DNA of 64,000 nucleotides from Prorocentrum cordatum (GCA_963575745.1 CAUYUJ010001737.1:33668-97667); one strand, 5' to 3'. Counted from the stretch's first letter, positions 1-9,682 are shown. The notes: generated by a model not told the origin, from the sequence alone. Translations and numbers: made by a program.

Positions 1-235
1 AAAGAAATCAACAGGTGCGCCAGCTCAAAGTGTCCAGACGCCTGAACTCGGTCTGGTATGACTCTAATCTGTTTCCAGGGATGCTTTCCTCTCACTCCTT
101 CTTCTCCTCGACAATCTCCTCCATGAGACCGCGCTAACTCGCGCGCGCAATGCGAGATTGCCGCGCTCGCATTGCACGAGGAAGCTCTACGAGATCCCGG
201 CGGTACCAAGGTTGACGGTTTGGCGCCGGCTCCCA
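1..235 (+). mobile_element. Left-truncated HLE, flipped orientation
   Basis: Only the 3' end is inside the window. GAAGCTCTACGAG at 181-193 is the subterminal inverted repeat. It is followed by a hairpin with arms CCGGCGG and CGCCGG around the usual loop core GGTTGACGG, ending GCTCCCA near 235. Polarity is opposite to most copies here. An inverted repeat GCAATGCGAG/CTCGCATTGC (147-156 and 166-175) precedes the end. Bases 1-146 show no gene. Confidence 0.6.
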
Positions 236-666
236 TTAGTCGACCCGGCCAGACAGGACAATGCGGTAACTTTGGGGCGGTTTTGCTGAAATCTGAGAGA
301 TATACCTCGTAGAGCTCTTCGGCATCGATGAGCTGGAGGAATTCCGGCGCGGGGTGCAGCTAGTTGGCCCACCCGGCCCGGGCGGACAATGTGGTGACTT
401 GGGGTCGGTTTTGCTGAGATTTGAAATATCTGACAATTCGTTTTGAGAAACCATATTTTTCGCACCTGTGAAAGACTATGAGGGTCTCTGCGTCTTAATC
501 TGAGCTCCGTAGGCGCACTTTTACTATCAAAACACTTGGCGGAAACAATCTCATGTCGACATGAAAATGCCAAATTGAAGATTTCACGAAAATATTCTGC
601 GAAGTTCTCTGCTTCGATTCTGAGCACTCTTACGCACGGAAAGAGCTATACGAGTTTCCCGCAGGG
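236..666 (+). mobile_element. Type A HLE (from 303) inside a host HLE fragment, flipped
   Basis: Bases 236-302 are type A body continuing rightward from the preceding 3' end. A new 5' end, TACCTCGTAGAGCTC, starts at 303 and is followed by the conserved subterminal block with CATCGATG and GGAATTCC palindromes. The body runs to about 650, where a decayed inverted copy (GAGCTATACGAG) appears. The terminal hairpin is missing and LINE sequence begins at about 667, so the copy is 3'-truncated. Confidence 0.6.
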
Positions 667-1288
667 TTCCTGGATTACCTACTCGACCGGCTCCTGGGTT
701 CGAGGTTCTGGATTACCTACTCGTCCTTTGTCGTTGGGAGTTTTCGGGTCTGGAAGTGAAATGGTGTTTCAAGAGCGGTGGTAAGGAGCAGGTCAGTAGA
801 TTATCAGATCATGCAATCATCACGGCGAGTTTCACGGACCCTGGGAAAGTGATCGTTCGTCGCCCTGACTCCCAATCTGGTCAAAGTTTTAGGCCGTCCT
901 TGGTCGGATACAAGCGTTCGACTTGGACTGACGAGCATCAGGCTCGGCGGCATATGGATATGAATCTAGGTGGTGCGACTTTCGCTCGTTCGGAGTGTCC
1001 GCCTGTGCTCAGTTCCGAGTGCCTGCAGAGTACTATGCTTGATGCGTATGTGTCGCCTGCTGTGGACTTTACCACCACGCGGGCGGGGAGACCAAAGGAG
1101 CCGCCCAGGCCGCGGCAGCTCACTAGGGCCGAGGTTCACATGTGTCCGAGGGAGGAGGTTCAGAGGTTGAGGAAGTTAAAGAACGAGGCCAATCGTCTAC
1201 GCAGAGGCTATCGACGTGAGATGATTACATGCAGATGTCCCCAGACAAAACGAAAGGTCAGATATGCTATCAAACATTTGGTGATGGA
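667..1288 (+). pseudogene. LINE alpha2, part 1: endonuclease C-terminus and linker
   Basis: Broken copy of LINE alpha ORF2. The reading frame that covers 756-1288 contains LSDHAIITASF, the Ser-Asp-His end of an APE-type endonuclease, then a basic linker (LKNEANRLRRGYRRE). It aligns through its length with residues about 255-435 of the ORF2 at 11483-14185. A 16-base stretch (CTGGATTACCTACTCG) is repeated 38 bp apart near 670 and 708, disrupting the region before it. The coding sequence resumes after the HLE at 1672. The copy is certainly non-functional: fragmented, frameshifted and lacking the endonuclease N-terminus. Confidence 0.8.
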
Positions 1289-1671
1289 CTGGCGCCGGCG
1301 GTGAACTGTCACCTTGGTCACCGCCAGGAACCTCGTAGAGCTCCTTGCACGCGAAAGAGTGCTCAGATGTAAAGCAAACAGCTTCTCGGAGCAGTTCTAG
1401 AAAAACACCGAATTTCCATTTTTCGGTGTCAAGATGATGTCGGTTACTCCGAATGTTTGGATAGCAAAACTCTCTCCAGAGAGCTGAGCTGCGCGCAGGA
1501 GGAAGTTTAGATACTAATGCTCGGAGAAAAAATCTGCTTTCTCAAAATGAATGGTCAAAGATCGTTCAAAAAATAGCAAAACAAAATTACCACATCTTCG
1601 GGTCGACCAACTAGCTCCACCCAGCGCCGGAATTCCTCTAGCTCATCGATGCCGAAGAGCTCTACGAGGTA
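1289..1671 (-). mobile_element. Type A HLE, cleanly inserted in LINE alpha2
   Basis: The head CTGGCGCCGGCGGTGAA starts at 1289 and the tail GAGCTCTACGAGGTA ends at 1671 (383 bp). The LINE reads GATGGA before and TGGGAGG after. LINE alpha has GATGGGAGG here, so the insertion interrupted a continuous sequence with no duplication apart from one ambiguous A/T base. This is one of the clearest markers of HLE boundaries in the window. The loop core is slightly diverged (CTGTCACCTTGG). Confidence 0.85.
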
Positions 1672-2181
1672 TGGGAGGCATCGTGAGGAGTGGAAGGAGG
1701 AGATCGACAAGTTTTGTTCGATTCAAGGTGTCGTCGGAGGAGTTACGCAATTCCACGAACGCTATGATGGAGAAGATCAGGAGGAGGGCTGAACATGAAG
1801 TACGATCCACATCAGTTTGGGAATTAGTATGGCACTGCTTCTCAGAGCACGGGCTCGACTGAAGACCCAGAGGCTACTGGGTCAGATGGGATACCGTGCG
1901 AGATTCTCAGCAGTTTGCCGTGGTGTGCTCTCAGATCGATCCAGAAGTTGTTCGATGAAATCATCAAGCCCATGATTCCTTATCCATAGTCGTGGCGTCA
2001 GATCCTCATCTCTTTTATGCCCAAGCTTCCAAGGATTCTGAAGTTAAAAGACGGTTGTTTCCGGTTTCCAGATGGTTCAGTTCCTGCTTTGTCCTCCTGG
2101 TTGAGGGCCATGTTGAGAGAAGCGGTGTTTTTCGTCATATTAGGTTGTATGCTTTCCAGGAACATCGGCGTACACATGAAA
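1672..2181 (+). pseudogene. LINE alpha2, part 2: linker and RT N-terminus
   Basis: Continues the alpha2 ORF2 after the HLE. It matches LINE alpha residues about 435-610: the acidic EEWKEE segment, the ALLLRARARL block before the RT fingers, and text corresponding to SFMPK and to the FQEHRR region. The match moves between frames and meets several stop codons, so frameshifts and nonsense changes have accumulated. It is interrupted again at 2182. Confidence 0.75.
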
Positions 2182-2671
2182 CTGGCGCCGGCGGTGACCG
2201 TCAACCTCGTCTGCGAGGTCTGCGTTGGCCGGTTCGAGCTCCCTGGAGAGCAGGCCAGGACACAGAGAACCTAAACAGCGAAGCTGCAAAGCTGCAACCT
2301 CGCCACCGCCGGGAACCTCGTAGAGCTCCTGGCACCAGTAAGAGTGCTCAGGATCGAAGTAGAACAATAAAATGAAGATTTTCTTAGCATCTTGACTTTT
2401 ATATTTTTTGGATGTTCAGATTAGCTCGGTTCCAGGAAGTCAACTCATAATAGAATACATCAGCAGAGATGAGCTGCTCTGAGAGTAAAGTTTATATGCA
2501 AATGCTCAGCGTAAAATTCTGCTTTCTCAAAATAAATGGTCAAATATCTCTCAAATCTAGCAGAAACGACCAAAAGTTATCACTTTGTCCGCTCGGGCCG
2601 GGTGGTCCAACTAGCTCCACCCCGCGCCGAAATTCCTCTAGCTCATCGATGCCGAAGAGCTCTACGAGGTA
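2182..2671 (-). mobile_element. Type A HLE carrying a retroelement fragment in its hairpin
   Basis: Head at 2182, tail ending at 2671. The LINE flanks CATGAAA and TTACGGC join to give the uninterrupted LINE alpha order, with no target duplication. The terminal hairpin is split: left arm GGCGGTGACC and right arm CCACCGCCGGG lie either side of an 85-bp insertion (2210-2294). The remainder is standard type A body ending in the CATCGATG block. Confidence 0.85.
2210..2294 (-). mobile_element. 5'-truncated retroelement end in a hairpin loop
   Basis: An 85-bp insertion flanked by the 8-bp direct repeat CAACCTCG (2202-2209 and 2295-2302), which belongs to the HLE loop. It contains a stem (TTGGCC ... 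GGCCAG) and the hairpin ACAGCGAAGCTGC, also seen at the 3' ends of the retroelements at 9998, 18241 and 23505. It is read as a severely 5'-truncated LINE/SINE 3' end on the minus strand. Confidence 0.75.
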
Positions 2672-3328
2672 TTACGGCTAGCCTCAAACATATATGCTAA
2701 TTGGGGAAAAAGAGAAACGGCACACCTGGCGAACGCTGATGTCCTCCAGGCATTCGACCACTGCACGGTGACCAATGTCAGGCGTGGGTTGGATCACGCC
2801 GATGTGCCATTGTACCTGCAGTATGCTCTACTTGACCCCCTGTGTGCGTGCGTCGGCACTGTCTATTATGCTGGGATTGAGGTTTTGGAGGTGGAGTGGG
2901 ACAAGTGTATTCGGACGGGGGGGCCTGAGGGCCCATTAGCTTTCAATATTATCGTTGCCTCTATGTGGAGTACTACGATTCGGGAATGGGACGTGCTAGG
3001 ACTAGGTTATCGTATTGAGTTTGCTACTTGTTCGACTAGTTGTGTTTCGGTTACTAATCACTTCCTTTGGGCTGACAACTGCTATGTTCTGGCTCGGAGT
3101 CGGATGGATCTCACGCGAATGATACACGGTCTAACCACACAATTACATGAATACGGTATGAGATGGAAGGAGTCCAGTCTATTATATATGGTGTTTGGTG
3201 CTGCTCCTCCACGTGATGCGGAAGGGGAACTCCTACGGTCAGCGGATCTTGTTCTTTCGATTGGGTCGGAAAGCTCTGGAGTCCACCGTTTCAGAAGAGT
3301 GAGGGGGTGGAGGTACTTGGGGCTCACA
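2672..3328 (+). pseudogene. LINE alpha2, part 3: RT palm
   Basis: Open from about 2720 to 3328 and nearly collinear with LINE alpha residues about 625-830. Motif A reads ANADVLQAFDH, motif B RTGGPEGPLAF and motif C FLWADNCYVLA, as in the better copy. The canonical Y-A-D-D is W-A-D-N, and P-Q-G is P-E-G. A type B HLE follows at 3329 after GGCTCACA, where LINE alpha would continue. An earlier deletion removed the segment between the AAACATATA region and GGGGAAAA. Confidence 0.85.
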
Positions 3329-4322
3329 CTGGGCGCCGGCGGTAAACCGCCAACCTTTCCGACCGCCGGGGGACTCATAGAGCTTCCCGACCATATATTA
3401 TGTCCAAAGAATTAGCAGAGAACGAATAGTTTTTCAGCCCGAGCGCTGATAGCAGACTGATCTCAGGCGTCTAGTGATATCTCATTGCTGTGCTGAACAG
3501 TTCTATAGCTCATCTGCAGCGTGTAGAAAATACCATTTGGGAGAAAATAGCAGAGTACGAATCCGTGTTTGGCGTCTGCGCTCACAACAGACCCAAACCA
3601 AGCGTCTAGATGCTTCGCGCCTCATGATGTCCTTCTGATTTTTCGGCCGAAGAGCTCTCGAGCTGCTCTGCAGCTCGAGTTTGTCGGTCGAATACGAATA
3701 GTTTTGTGAACCTAGCTCGGGTAGCAGACCGAGTTCAGACTTCTCGGTGCAACAGACGAACGCTCCCAATGCTTCTGCATCAGTTTCTGTCCGCACCAGC
3801 TCTGTAGCTCCCCTACAGCCCGAATTCAATACACAAAATGAAAAACATTTGTCAAGATGACTCGAAGAATACGAATAGTTCTGCATACCTAGCACGAGTA
3901 GCAGACCTAGTTCAGACCTCTGGATGCAACAGACGAACGGGCCTGATGATTCCGAATCAGTGTCTGTGCGTATGAGCTCTGTAGCTCTCCTACAGCCCGA
4001 GTTACGTGCGAAAACTGACAGCACCTCTCAAGATGACTCGAACGATACGAATAGTTTTGCGGACCTAGCTCGAGTACCAGACCGAGTTCAGACCACTGGA
4101 TGCAGCAGACGAACGCGCCTGATTATTCTGCATCGGTTTCTGTGCGCATCAGCTCTGTAGCTCCCCTAGAGCTCGAGTTAAGTACAGAAAACCGACAGTC
4201 CCTGTCGAGATGACCCGAGCGATACGAGTAGTTTTGCGGACCTAGCTCGAGTAGCAGACCGATTTCAGACCTCTGCATGCGACAGGCGGACGCGCAAGAT
4301 GTCTCGGAATCGTTGTCTGCAA
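3329..4322 (-). mobile_element. Type B HLE, head and internal repeats, no tail
   Basis: Head with GGTAA arm, decayed right arm (ACCGCCGGGGG) and ACTCATAGAGCTTCC. It continues with roughly 178-bp tandem units, each carrying GCTCTGTAGCTC...CTACAG, AAGATGACTCGAA and CAGACCGAGTTCAGACC. At least four units are recognisable between 3560 and 4320. The tail is not found before the next head at 4323. No coding signal. Confidence 0.7.
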
Positions 4323-5059
4323 CTGGGAACCGGCGGTAAACCGTCAACCTGGCTACCGCCGGGGACCTCGTAGAGCTCGTTTCTCGCACGGCACTTCTCG
4401 GGACACATGAAGGAAGCCTTCTGAGGGTGATCGGAAAAACTCGAAAAAACACGCTGTTCTGTTTTATCGAAGTTGGTTCCTCTAAGTCTTTGATCGTAAT
4501 AATACAGCTGCGAAACTGAGATGTTTACAGGCGCACGCGCCATAACCACCTACAGGTGCGAAGAATCTGCTTTCTCAATATCAATTGTCAAATATCTTTC
4601 AAATCTTACCAAACCTACCCAAAGCCAGCACATATTCTTTTCTGGTCGGGTCGACCACCTGGGACCCGGTGGTAAACCGTCGACCAGGTTACCGCCGGGA
4701 CCCTCGAGGAGCTCTAAATAGACCAAGTCGTTTCCTTGATAACAGCAGAACGAGGCTTGTCAATATAAGCTTCAAACATCAAGAAATCAAATTTTGGGGT
4801 TTTACACAACGTTGGTTCCTCCTAGTGTTTTGATCGACATAATACAGCTAGAGCCCTGAGAATTCCACCATCGAACGCGCCATGATCGATTCCAGCGAAT
4901 AGAAATCTGGATTTCCAAAACGAATTTCAAAATCTCTCACAATCTCCGAAAAACCGACCCAAATGTCACACATTGTCCGCCCGGACCGGCTGGGTCAACT
5001 AGCTGCACCCCGCGCCGGAATTCCTCGAGCTCATCGTTGCCGAGGAGCTCTACGAGGTA
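4323..5059 (-). mobile_element. Type C HLE with two heads and one tail
   Basis: Heads at 4323 (GGGAACCGGCGGTAAA) and 4659 (GGGACCCGGTGGTAAA); the only tail ends at 5059. Flanks CTGCAA and TTACCAGCCC match adjacent parts of a 178-bp unit. The second head lies where HLEs usually self-insert (after GTCGACCA). A nested insertion would leave two tandem 60-bp tails, so collapse of those tails by recombination explains the structure. Confidence 0.65.
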
Positions 5060-5304
5060 TTACCAGCCCTATAGCCCCCCTACAGCCCGAGTTAAGTACA
5101 GAAAACTGACAGCACCTCTCAAGATGACTCGAACAATACGAAAAAAATCGCGGATCTAGCTCGGGCAGCAGACCGAGTTCAGACCTCAGGATGCAGCAGA
5201 CGAACGCGCCTGATGATTTTGAATCGGTTTCTGTAAGCATCAGCTCTCTAGCTGTCTTACAGCTCGAGTTAAGTACAAAAAACCGTCAACGCCTGTCAAC
5301 ATAA
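5060..5304. repeat. 178-bp repeat units of the host type B element
   Basis: About one and a half units with the CAGCTCTCTAGCTGTCTTACAG inverted repeat, interrupted by the HLE starting at 5305. No gene. Confidence 0.6.
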
Positions 5305-5410
5305 CTAGGAGCCGGCGGTAAACCGTCAACCAGGTTTGCGGGCTTTGCGGCGGGGTCCTCCAGCACATGCAAGCAGCGGTGCTCCCCGCGGCCACCAGGC
5401 GCAAGTGGCT

Positions 5411-7117
5411 CTACCGAGCGTGTGAGACGCTATCTATAACAGACGCAATCTGCGAGATTGCGTGAATTAGCTTCGAGGCGGCCGTTAACTCACAGACCGT
5501 CACGGTTGACTCCCTATCGAGGCCAAACGCCTCCTCGGCAATCACGTGACACTGTATAGCATTTTTATGTTCTACAAAAGCCTGCAGCCACCAGCCTCCC
5601 CCAGCCCCAATATCCGAGGTGCCTCCGTCGAAGTAACCCCTCAATCCTAAAACTTTCGAAGTATATAAAGGGGCAAGATACTCGTTTCTCTTCGATGTGT
5701 GTGGGCAAGCTCTGCAAGCCCACGTTAGTTCATCAGCATAACTGTTACCCTCCCTATAAAGATGTTTGATTGGGTCCGCCCCCGCACACGCAGTTCTCAA
5801 GCAGGTGTCCGTTATAGCATCAAGAGTGTTTTGTGCCGCCTCCAAGGTGTTATTATAGCCCATGTTCGTGCACCTCCAGTGCCCTCTTATCCATTGGACA
5901 ACACACAAGCTGTCACCCAGTATTTCAAATGGAATCTTCTCCGAATCATAGTCAAAGATAGTCTCATTTTCAAAGTTATGAGCAATGCGACGCGCAGTCC
6001 TATCATTGTTAACTTTCGTCTCCTCTTCCTCCGTACGGGCAACCGAAACTCTCGGTTTGGCCAGATAGTCAAGAATGGCGGGCAGGTGCAATCTTTTGAA
6101 TAACTTCTCAACGAAAATCGACCAATCTTCTTTCCCAAACATCATAGCGTCCCACCACTTAGTATTGCCATTTTGATCCGCAATGAAGACATCTTCCCAT
6201 TTTCTCCAACCGACGTATTTAGTACCACCACGCCATCCAAGAAGAGCAGCCTGAGAATCCCTCGAGCGCGCAGCGAACGCGCGACGATGAGCGGACCAAT
6301 CACCTGACGCATGCATCATGCCCAACCGCGCCTGAGAGTAGGCGTTGAGTTTGAAGGCATTCACGTTTGCGCCAGAGGGTCGTGCCTCTCGCGGCTCACT
6401 ATCATGATTAGAAGAGGGGGGGTCCCGTGGTCGCTTACTTCCCTGTGGGGCAGCAGACAGACTATCGGCGGAAGCGATGGGGTCATCATTCACATGAGCA
6501 ATACACCGTCTCTTTTGACTGCCCCTCGGCGAACATATTTCATCCCGATCTCTTTTGTCGCAAGGGCGCTGGGGCTGTCTGACACGCTTGGCGAGCTCCT
6601 CCTGGCTCGCAGTGAGACTCGGGCCAGGGCACCGCTTCTCTCCCCTGGCGGCCAGACGGGTCTCCACAATCTGCCTGCGACGATTCTTGGCCGCGGGCGT
6701 GGGTTCGCTCTCGCCGTCGACTGGGGGGGCTGTGGCCGCAGGACTGACAGTGCCTTGAGATTCGCGCTGCCTGCTCCTTTCTTCCAGGAGCCTGGCGCAC
6801 TCAAACAGATGCGCCACCTGCAGCGGATCACTCAAAGGAACTCTTATTCTGGACGCAGACGACACACGACCAGAAGAACAATGAGCATCCTTTTTGTTCG
6901 GCTCCAAAGGAACTCTTTTACTGGACGCAGACGACACACGACCAGAAGAACGTTGACAATCTTTTTTGTGCTCAGTCAGTCCCCCACGGCTACCAAACAT
7001 AGCCGCAGGTCTCTGGGGCTCAGGCGAAACACTCTGAGGCAAAGCACGAGGCGGACAATGAGAATGAATAGAGTGTGCACTGTGTGTGCGTGCAGCGTAG
7101 CTGTCGGAACATAACAA
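5411..7117 (-). CDS. LINE beta C-terminal region with permuted RNase H
   Basis: A frame of 568 codons overlapping the RT frame by about 140 bases; probably one ORF split by a frameshift near 7050-7100. Residues 1-100 are low complexity with a duplicated CSSGRVSSAS block. Residues 110-250 are charged and disordered. Residues 295-345 contain a conserved W-rich block (KYVGWRKWEDV, KWWDAMM) shared with LINE alpha. RNase H motifs follow in the order GDSLCVVQWIRGHW (401-414, like the third Asp), REGNSYADEL (455-464, like the fourth Asp), YFDGGTSDIGAGG (495-507, like the first Asp) and CELTAAS (542-548, like the catalytic Glu). RNase H of non-LTR elements removes RNA from RNA-DNA hybrids. All four acidic residues are present but rearranged. 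Confidence 0.75.
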   Translation of the reverse strand: MLCSDSYAARTHSAHSIHSHCPPRALPQSVSPEPQRPAAMFGSRGGLTEHKKDCQRSSGRVSSASSKRVPLEPNKKDAHCSSGRVSSASRIRVPLSDPLQVAHLFECARLLEERSRQRESQGTVSPAATAPPVDGESEPTPAAKNRRRQIVETRLAARGEKRCPGPSLTASQEELAKRVRQPQRPCDKRDRDEICSPRGSQKRRCIAHVNDDPIASADSLSAAPQGSKRPRDPPSSNHDSEPREARPSGANVNAFKLNAYSQARLGMMHASGDWSAHRRAFAARSRDSQAALLGWRGGTKYVGWRKWEDVFIADQNGNTKWWDAMMFGKEDWSIFVEKLFKRLHLPAILDYLAKPRVSVARTEEEETKVNNDRTARRIAHNFENETIFDYDSEKIPFEILGDSLCVVQWIRGHWRCTNMGYNNTLEAAQNTLDAITDTCLRTACAGADPIKHLYREGNSYADELTWACRACPHTSKRNEYLAPLYTSKVLGLRGYFDGGTSDIGAGGGWWLQAFVEHKNAIQCHVIAEEAFGLDRESTVTVCELTAASKLIHAISQIASVIDSVSHAR

Positions 7118-8910
7118 GGCAACTGATCGAAAGAACTTCCTCTCTCAGCCTGCGGCACAGAAGACATCGAACGAAGGTGTGCATGCTCTCCACTGTTCGT
7201 GTGCAGCGTAGCTGTCTGAATATAACTGGGCAACGTGTCGAAAGAACGGTCATCAACCTGCGGCACTGGCAGCAAGGAATGGGCATGTGTTGTATCATCA
7301 CTGTGAGTGTGCAGCGTAGCTGTCTGAATAAAACTGGGCGTGGACTCCAAAGAACGTTGGCCAGACAACTGAGGCACAGGCAAAGACGAATGGACATGTG
7401 TATGAGCCTGACTGTACGTGTGCAGCGAAGCTGTCGGATCAGCATGTACTCTGTCCGTGTGCAGCGCAGCTGTCGGGATATTTTGACACGCAAAGCCTCT
7501 GGCAAAGCAAGCGATATCTTTCGCCCAGAGCCAGTTCTTGTGAATGAAGAGTTCCACCGCCGACAGAAATCCAAGGTTGGCGAACTGGTCGCGAGCATAC
7601 TTGAACCTCCTCTTTTGGTAGACCGTCCAATCTTCAGTCACTCCTTTCCTCCTTCCTCCGATGATGGCTAATAGCTTTCCTTCCCAGGAGAATATTTTTT
7701 GTGCCGTGATGTTGTCAATCGTCATCCCCTCGATTGCGAAAAGTAGCTTACTCTGTATACGGAGTCGGTATCGTTGGAATCGTCTCTCAATCGGGATGCG
7801 ATGACTTCTATAATATTCGATGTCGGCAAAGAAGGCACCACGGGCACGATCCAAGTTGAACTGCAGATCGCTATGCTGTGTCCAATTTCTGTCCAACCTG
7901 TAGCCCAGGATGTCCAAAGTGTTAACGCATTCAAGTTTATACGCGTGGGTCTGTGTGGGCAACTGAATATCAAGAACTACATCATTCGAGCCATTGACGC
8001 CAAAGGGGATGAGCTTGAGAGAGGATGGTTTCCAATTGAGGCCGGCCTGGAGCAGGGGGAGAGTGAGCTCAGTCACCATGGTCCTGAGCTGCCGTTCATC
8101 TCTGGCGTACAGCAACAAATTGTCTGCCCAGAGGGCATGTGAAATCGTCGATCTAGTGGGCATGGGGACGGGGGACTCGACTACGTAACCCAGATCACGC
8201 CCTGGCCAGGTCCCGACGATATCATTCCACAAGGCCACACTCACCACTTTGAATATGAATGGTCCGTCCACCCCGCCCGTCCTGATACTCCGATCCCAAC
8301 CAATCCAATCCAAATTCTGGGTCCCTTCGAAGGTGGCTTTACACGTGTTTTCGGTCATAGGGCAAAGAAGGGCATAAATCAAAGCGGGGTCAAAACCAAG
8401 CTTCTCCATACTTTGTAACGCTAGCTTGATAGTAACGTGGTCAAACGCCTGGAGTACATCGAGGCTGGCCAGATAGAGCTTCTCCCCTTTTCCCCATTGT
8501 GCAGCATGTTGGCAAAGATGTTTGGCAAACGATGTGACCTCAGAAACCTTCCTGAACTGCACAAACCCATACATGTTAAGAGAGTGTTTGATATTCACCA
8601 GATGTTGTTCCCCTTTAATGACTAGGACATGGTTGTACCACTTCTGGACCAGGCTCAGGAGGCAGATCGCCCTAGTCTCTGAAAGCTCCTGGATGGACGG
8701 CGCCTTCGGGATGAGAGTTACCGGAGACCTCTTCCAATCCGAGGGGACCTGTTGACGACGATTGGCGATCAGGCTGAAATGATGTCGGATTGTCTTGAGG
8801 CTGGCAAAGGGGATGAGCTGCAGCATCTCCCGCGTCACTTGGTCAGGTCCAGCCGCCCCACTCTTGAGGCGAGCCCTCGCTCGCAAGATGTCATGCATGG
8901 TGATGCTCAC
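6976..8910 (-). CDS. LINE beta reverse transcriptase with repeat-rich C-terminus
   Basis: An open frame of 644 codons. RT fingers begin at about residue 15 (ARARLKSGAAGPD). Motif A is SLDVLQAFDH (149-158), motif B RTGGVDGPF (210-218) and motif C HALWADNLLLYA (258-269). The first catalytic Asp of motif C is kept and the second is Asn, as in the alpha copies. A conserved C-terminal block follows (FSWEGKLLAIIGGRRKG, about 411-427). After about residue 478 come three 36-37-residue repeats, each with TATLHT, a His-rich stretch, LPVPQ and SFDTLPSYI. The annotated end is a frameshift: the same protein continues in another frame as the RNase H ORF at 5411-7117. The start is set by the 5' truncation of the element, not by a natural initiator. 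Confidence 0.8.
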   Translation of the reverse strand: MSITMHDILRARARLKSGAAGPDQVTREMLQLIPFASLKTIRHHFSLIANRRQQVPSDWKRSPVTLIPKAPSIQELSETRAICLLSLVQKWYNHVLVIKGEQHLVNIKHSLNMYGFVQFRKVSEVTSFAKHLCQHAAQWGKGEKLYLASLDVLQAFDHVTIKLALQSMEKLGFDPALIYALLCPMTENTCKATFEGTQNLDWIGWDRSIRTGGVDGPFIFKVVSVALWNDIVGTWPGRDLGYVVESPVPMPTRSTISHALWADNLLLYARDERQLRTMVTELTLPLLQAGLNWKPSSLKLIPFGVNGSNDVVLDIQLPTQTHAYKLECVNTLDILGYRLDRNWTQHSDLQFNLDRARGAFFADIEYYRSHRIPIERRFQRYRLRIQSKLLFAIEGMTIDNITAQKIFSWEGKLLAIIGGRRKGVTEDWTVYQKRRFKYARDQFANLGFLSAVELFIHKNWLWAKDIACFARGFACQNIPTAALHTDRVHADPTASLHTYSQAHTHVHSSLPVPQLSGQRSLESTPSFIQTATLHTHSDDTTHAHSLLPVPQVDDRSFDTLPSYIQTATLHTNSGEHAHLRSMSSVPQAERGSSFDQLPCYVPTATLHAHTVHTLFILIVRLVLCLRVFRLSPRDLRLCLVAVGD

Positions 8911-9222
8911 GCACTGGGACTGGTTGAGCTTCGTAGAGCTCAGAAGAGACCAAGTCAGTTCCCCAAGAACAGACGAAAATGTTCGTGAATAAGAACTTAA
9001 AAACTGGAGAAATGTTGTTTTGGGGTTTTACGAAACGTCGGTTCCTCCTAGTCTTTGATCGAAATAATGCAGCTAGAGCCCTAAGAATTGCATCATCGAA
9101 CGCGCCATGATCGACTGCAGAAAGTAAAATCTGGATTCACAAAACGAATATCAAAATCTTTCACAATCTTCGAAAAACCGACCCCAAGTCACCACATTGT
9201 CCGCCCGAGCCGGGTCGGCCAA

Positions 9223-9621
9223 CTGGGAACCGGCGGCAGACCGTCAACCAGGTCACCGCCGGGGCCCTCGTAGAGCTCTTTTCTCGCACGGCGCTCCTCG
9301 GTACACTGAAGGAGCGTCTGAAGCAAGACCCGAAAAACTCGAAAAATCACGTTTTTATGTTTTAATCCAAAGATGGTTCCCCCAAGTGTTTTGATAATAA
9401 TACTGCACCTACGGACCTGAGAATTTGACTGGCAGACGCGGCAAAACCCACTACAGGTGCGAAGAATCTGGTTTCTCAAAATGTATTGTCAAATATCTTT
9501 CACATGTTCGCAAAACCGACCCAAAGTTAACACATTGTCCTTTCTGGCCGGTTCGACCAACTAGCTCCACCCCGCGCCGGAATTCCTCTAGCTCATCGAT
9601 GACGAAGAGCTCTACAAGGTA
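9223..9621 (-). mobile_element. Type C HLE nested at the self-target site
   Basis: Head at 9223 (CTGGGAACCGGCGGCAGACC), tail ending at 9621. Left flank GTCGGCCAA and right flank CTAGCTGGACC rejoin to the undisturbed 5' subterminal block of the host HLE, so no duplication was made. The body shows the type C hallmarks TTTTCTCGCACGGCGCTCCT and CCTACGGACCTGAGAATTTG. Confidence 0.85.
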
Positions 9622-9682
9622 CTAGCTGGACCCCGCGCCCGAATTCCTGTAGCTCATCGATGCCGAAGAGCTCTACGAGGCA

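Larger units (their letters stand above)
5335..8925 (-). mobile_element. LINE beta, 5'-truncated non-LTR retrotransposon
   Basis: A minus-strand non-LTR element lacking ORF1 and endonuclease. It starts just before the RT fingers at 8910, continues through a repeat-rich linker to a permuted RNase H, and ends at 5335 in the HLE loop after GTCAACCAGG. The last 75 bases contain a strong stem (GCGGGG...AGCAC with GTGCT..CCCCGC), probably the 3' structure recognised by its RT. No long target duplication is seen, consistent with loss of the right hairpin arm. Confidence 0.8.
5305..9682 (-). mobile_element. Type C HLE enlarged by LINE beta and a nested HLE
   Basis: Head starts at 5305 (CTAGGAGCCGGCGGTAAA). 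LINE beta occupies the hairpin loop from 5335 to about 8925. HLE body follows from about 8926, and another HLE (9223-9621) sits at the self-target site CCAA/CTAG. The outer tail resumes at 9622 with CTAGCTGGACC and ends GAGGCA at 9682. The right hairpin arm was lost at the LINE 5' junction, where GGTTGAGCTTCGTAGAGCTC remains. Confidence 0.75.

Noticed and set aside
1289-1671. Short elements as spliced introner-like introns
   Set aside because: The inserted segments do not begin with GT, GC or GA or end with AG in the host's sense orientation, and most lie in non-coding repeats. A rolling-circle element fits the ends better.
4323-5059. HLEs as SINEs with a LINE-like 3' tail
   Set aside because: The shared sequence between LINE junctions and HLE hairpins is duplicated target, not LINE tail: it lies outside the duplications at 2202, 18227 and 23495. 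HLEs also make no target duplications.
6311-7114. 267-codon plus-strand ORF opposite the LINE beta C-terminal ORF
   Set aside because: Antisense shadow of the RNase H and linker coding sequence. The minus strand has recognisable motifs and the plus strand none.
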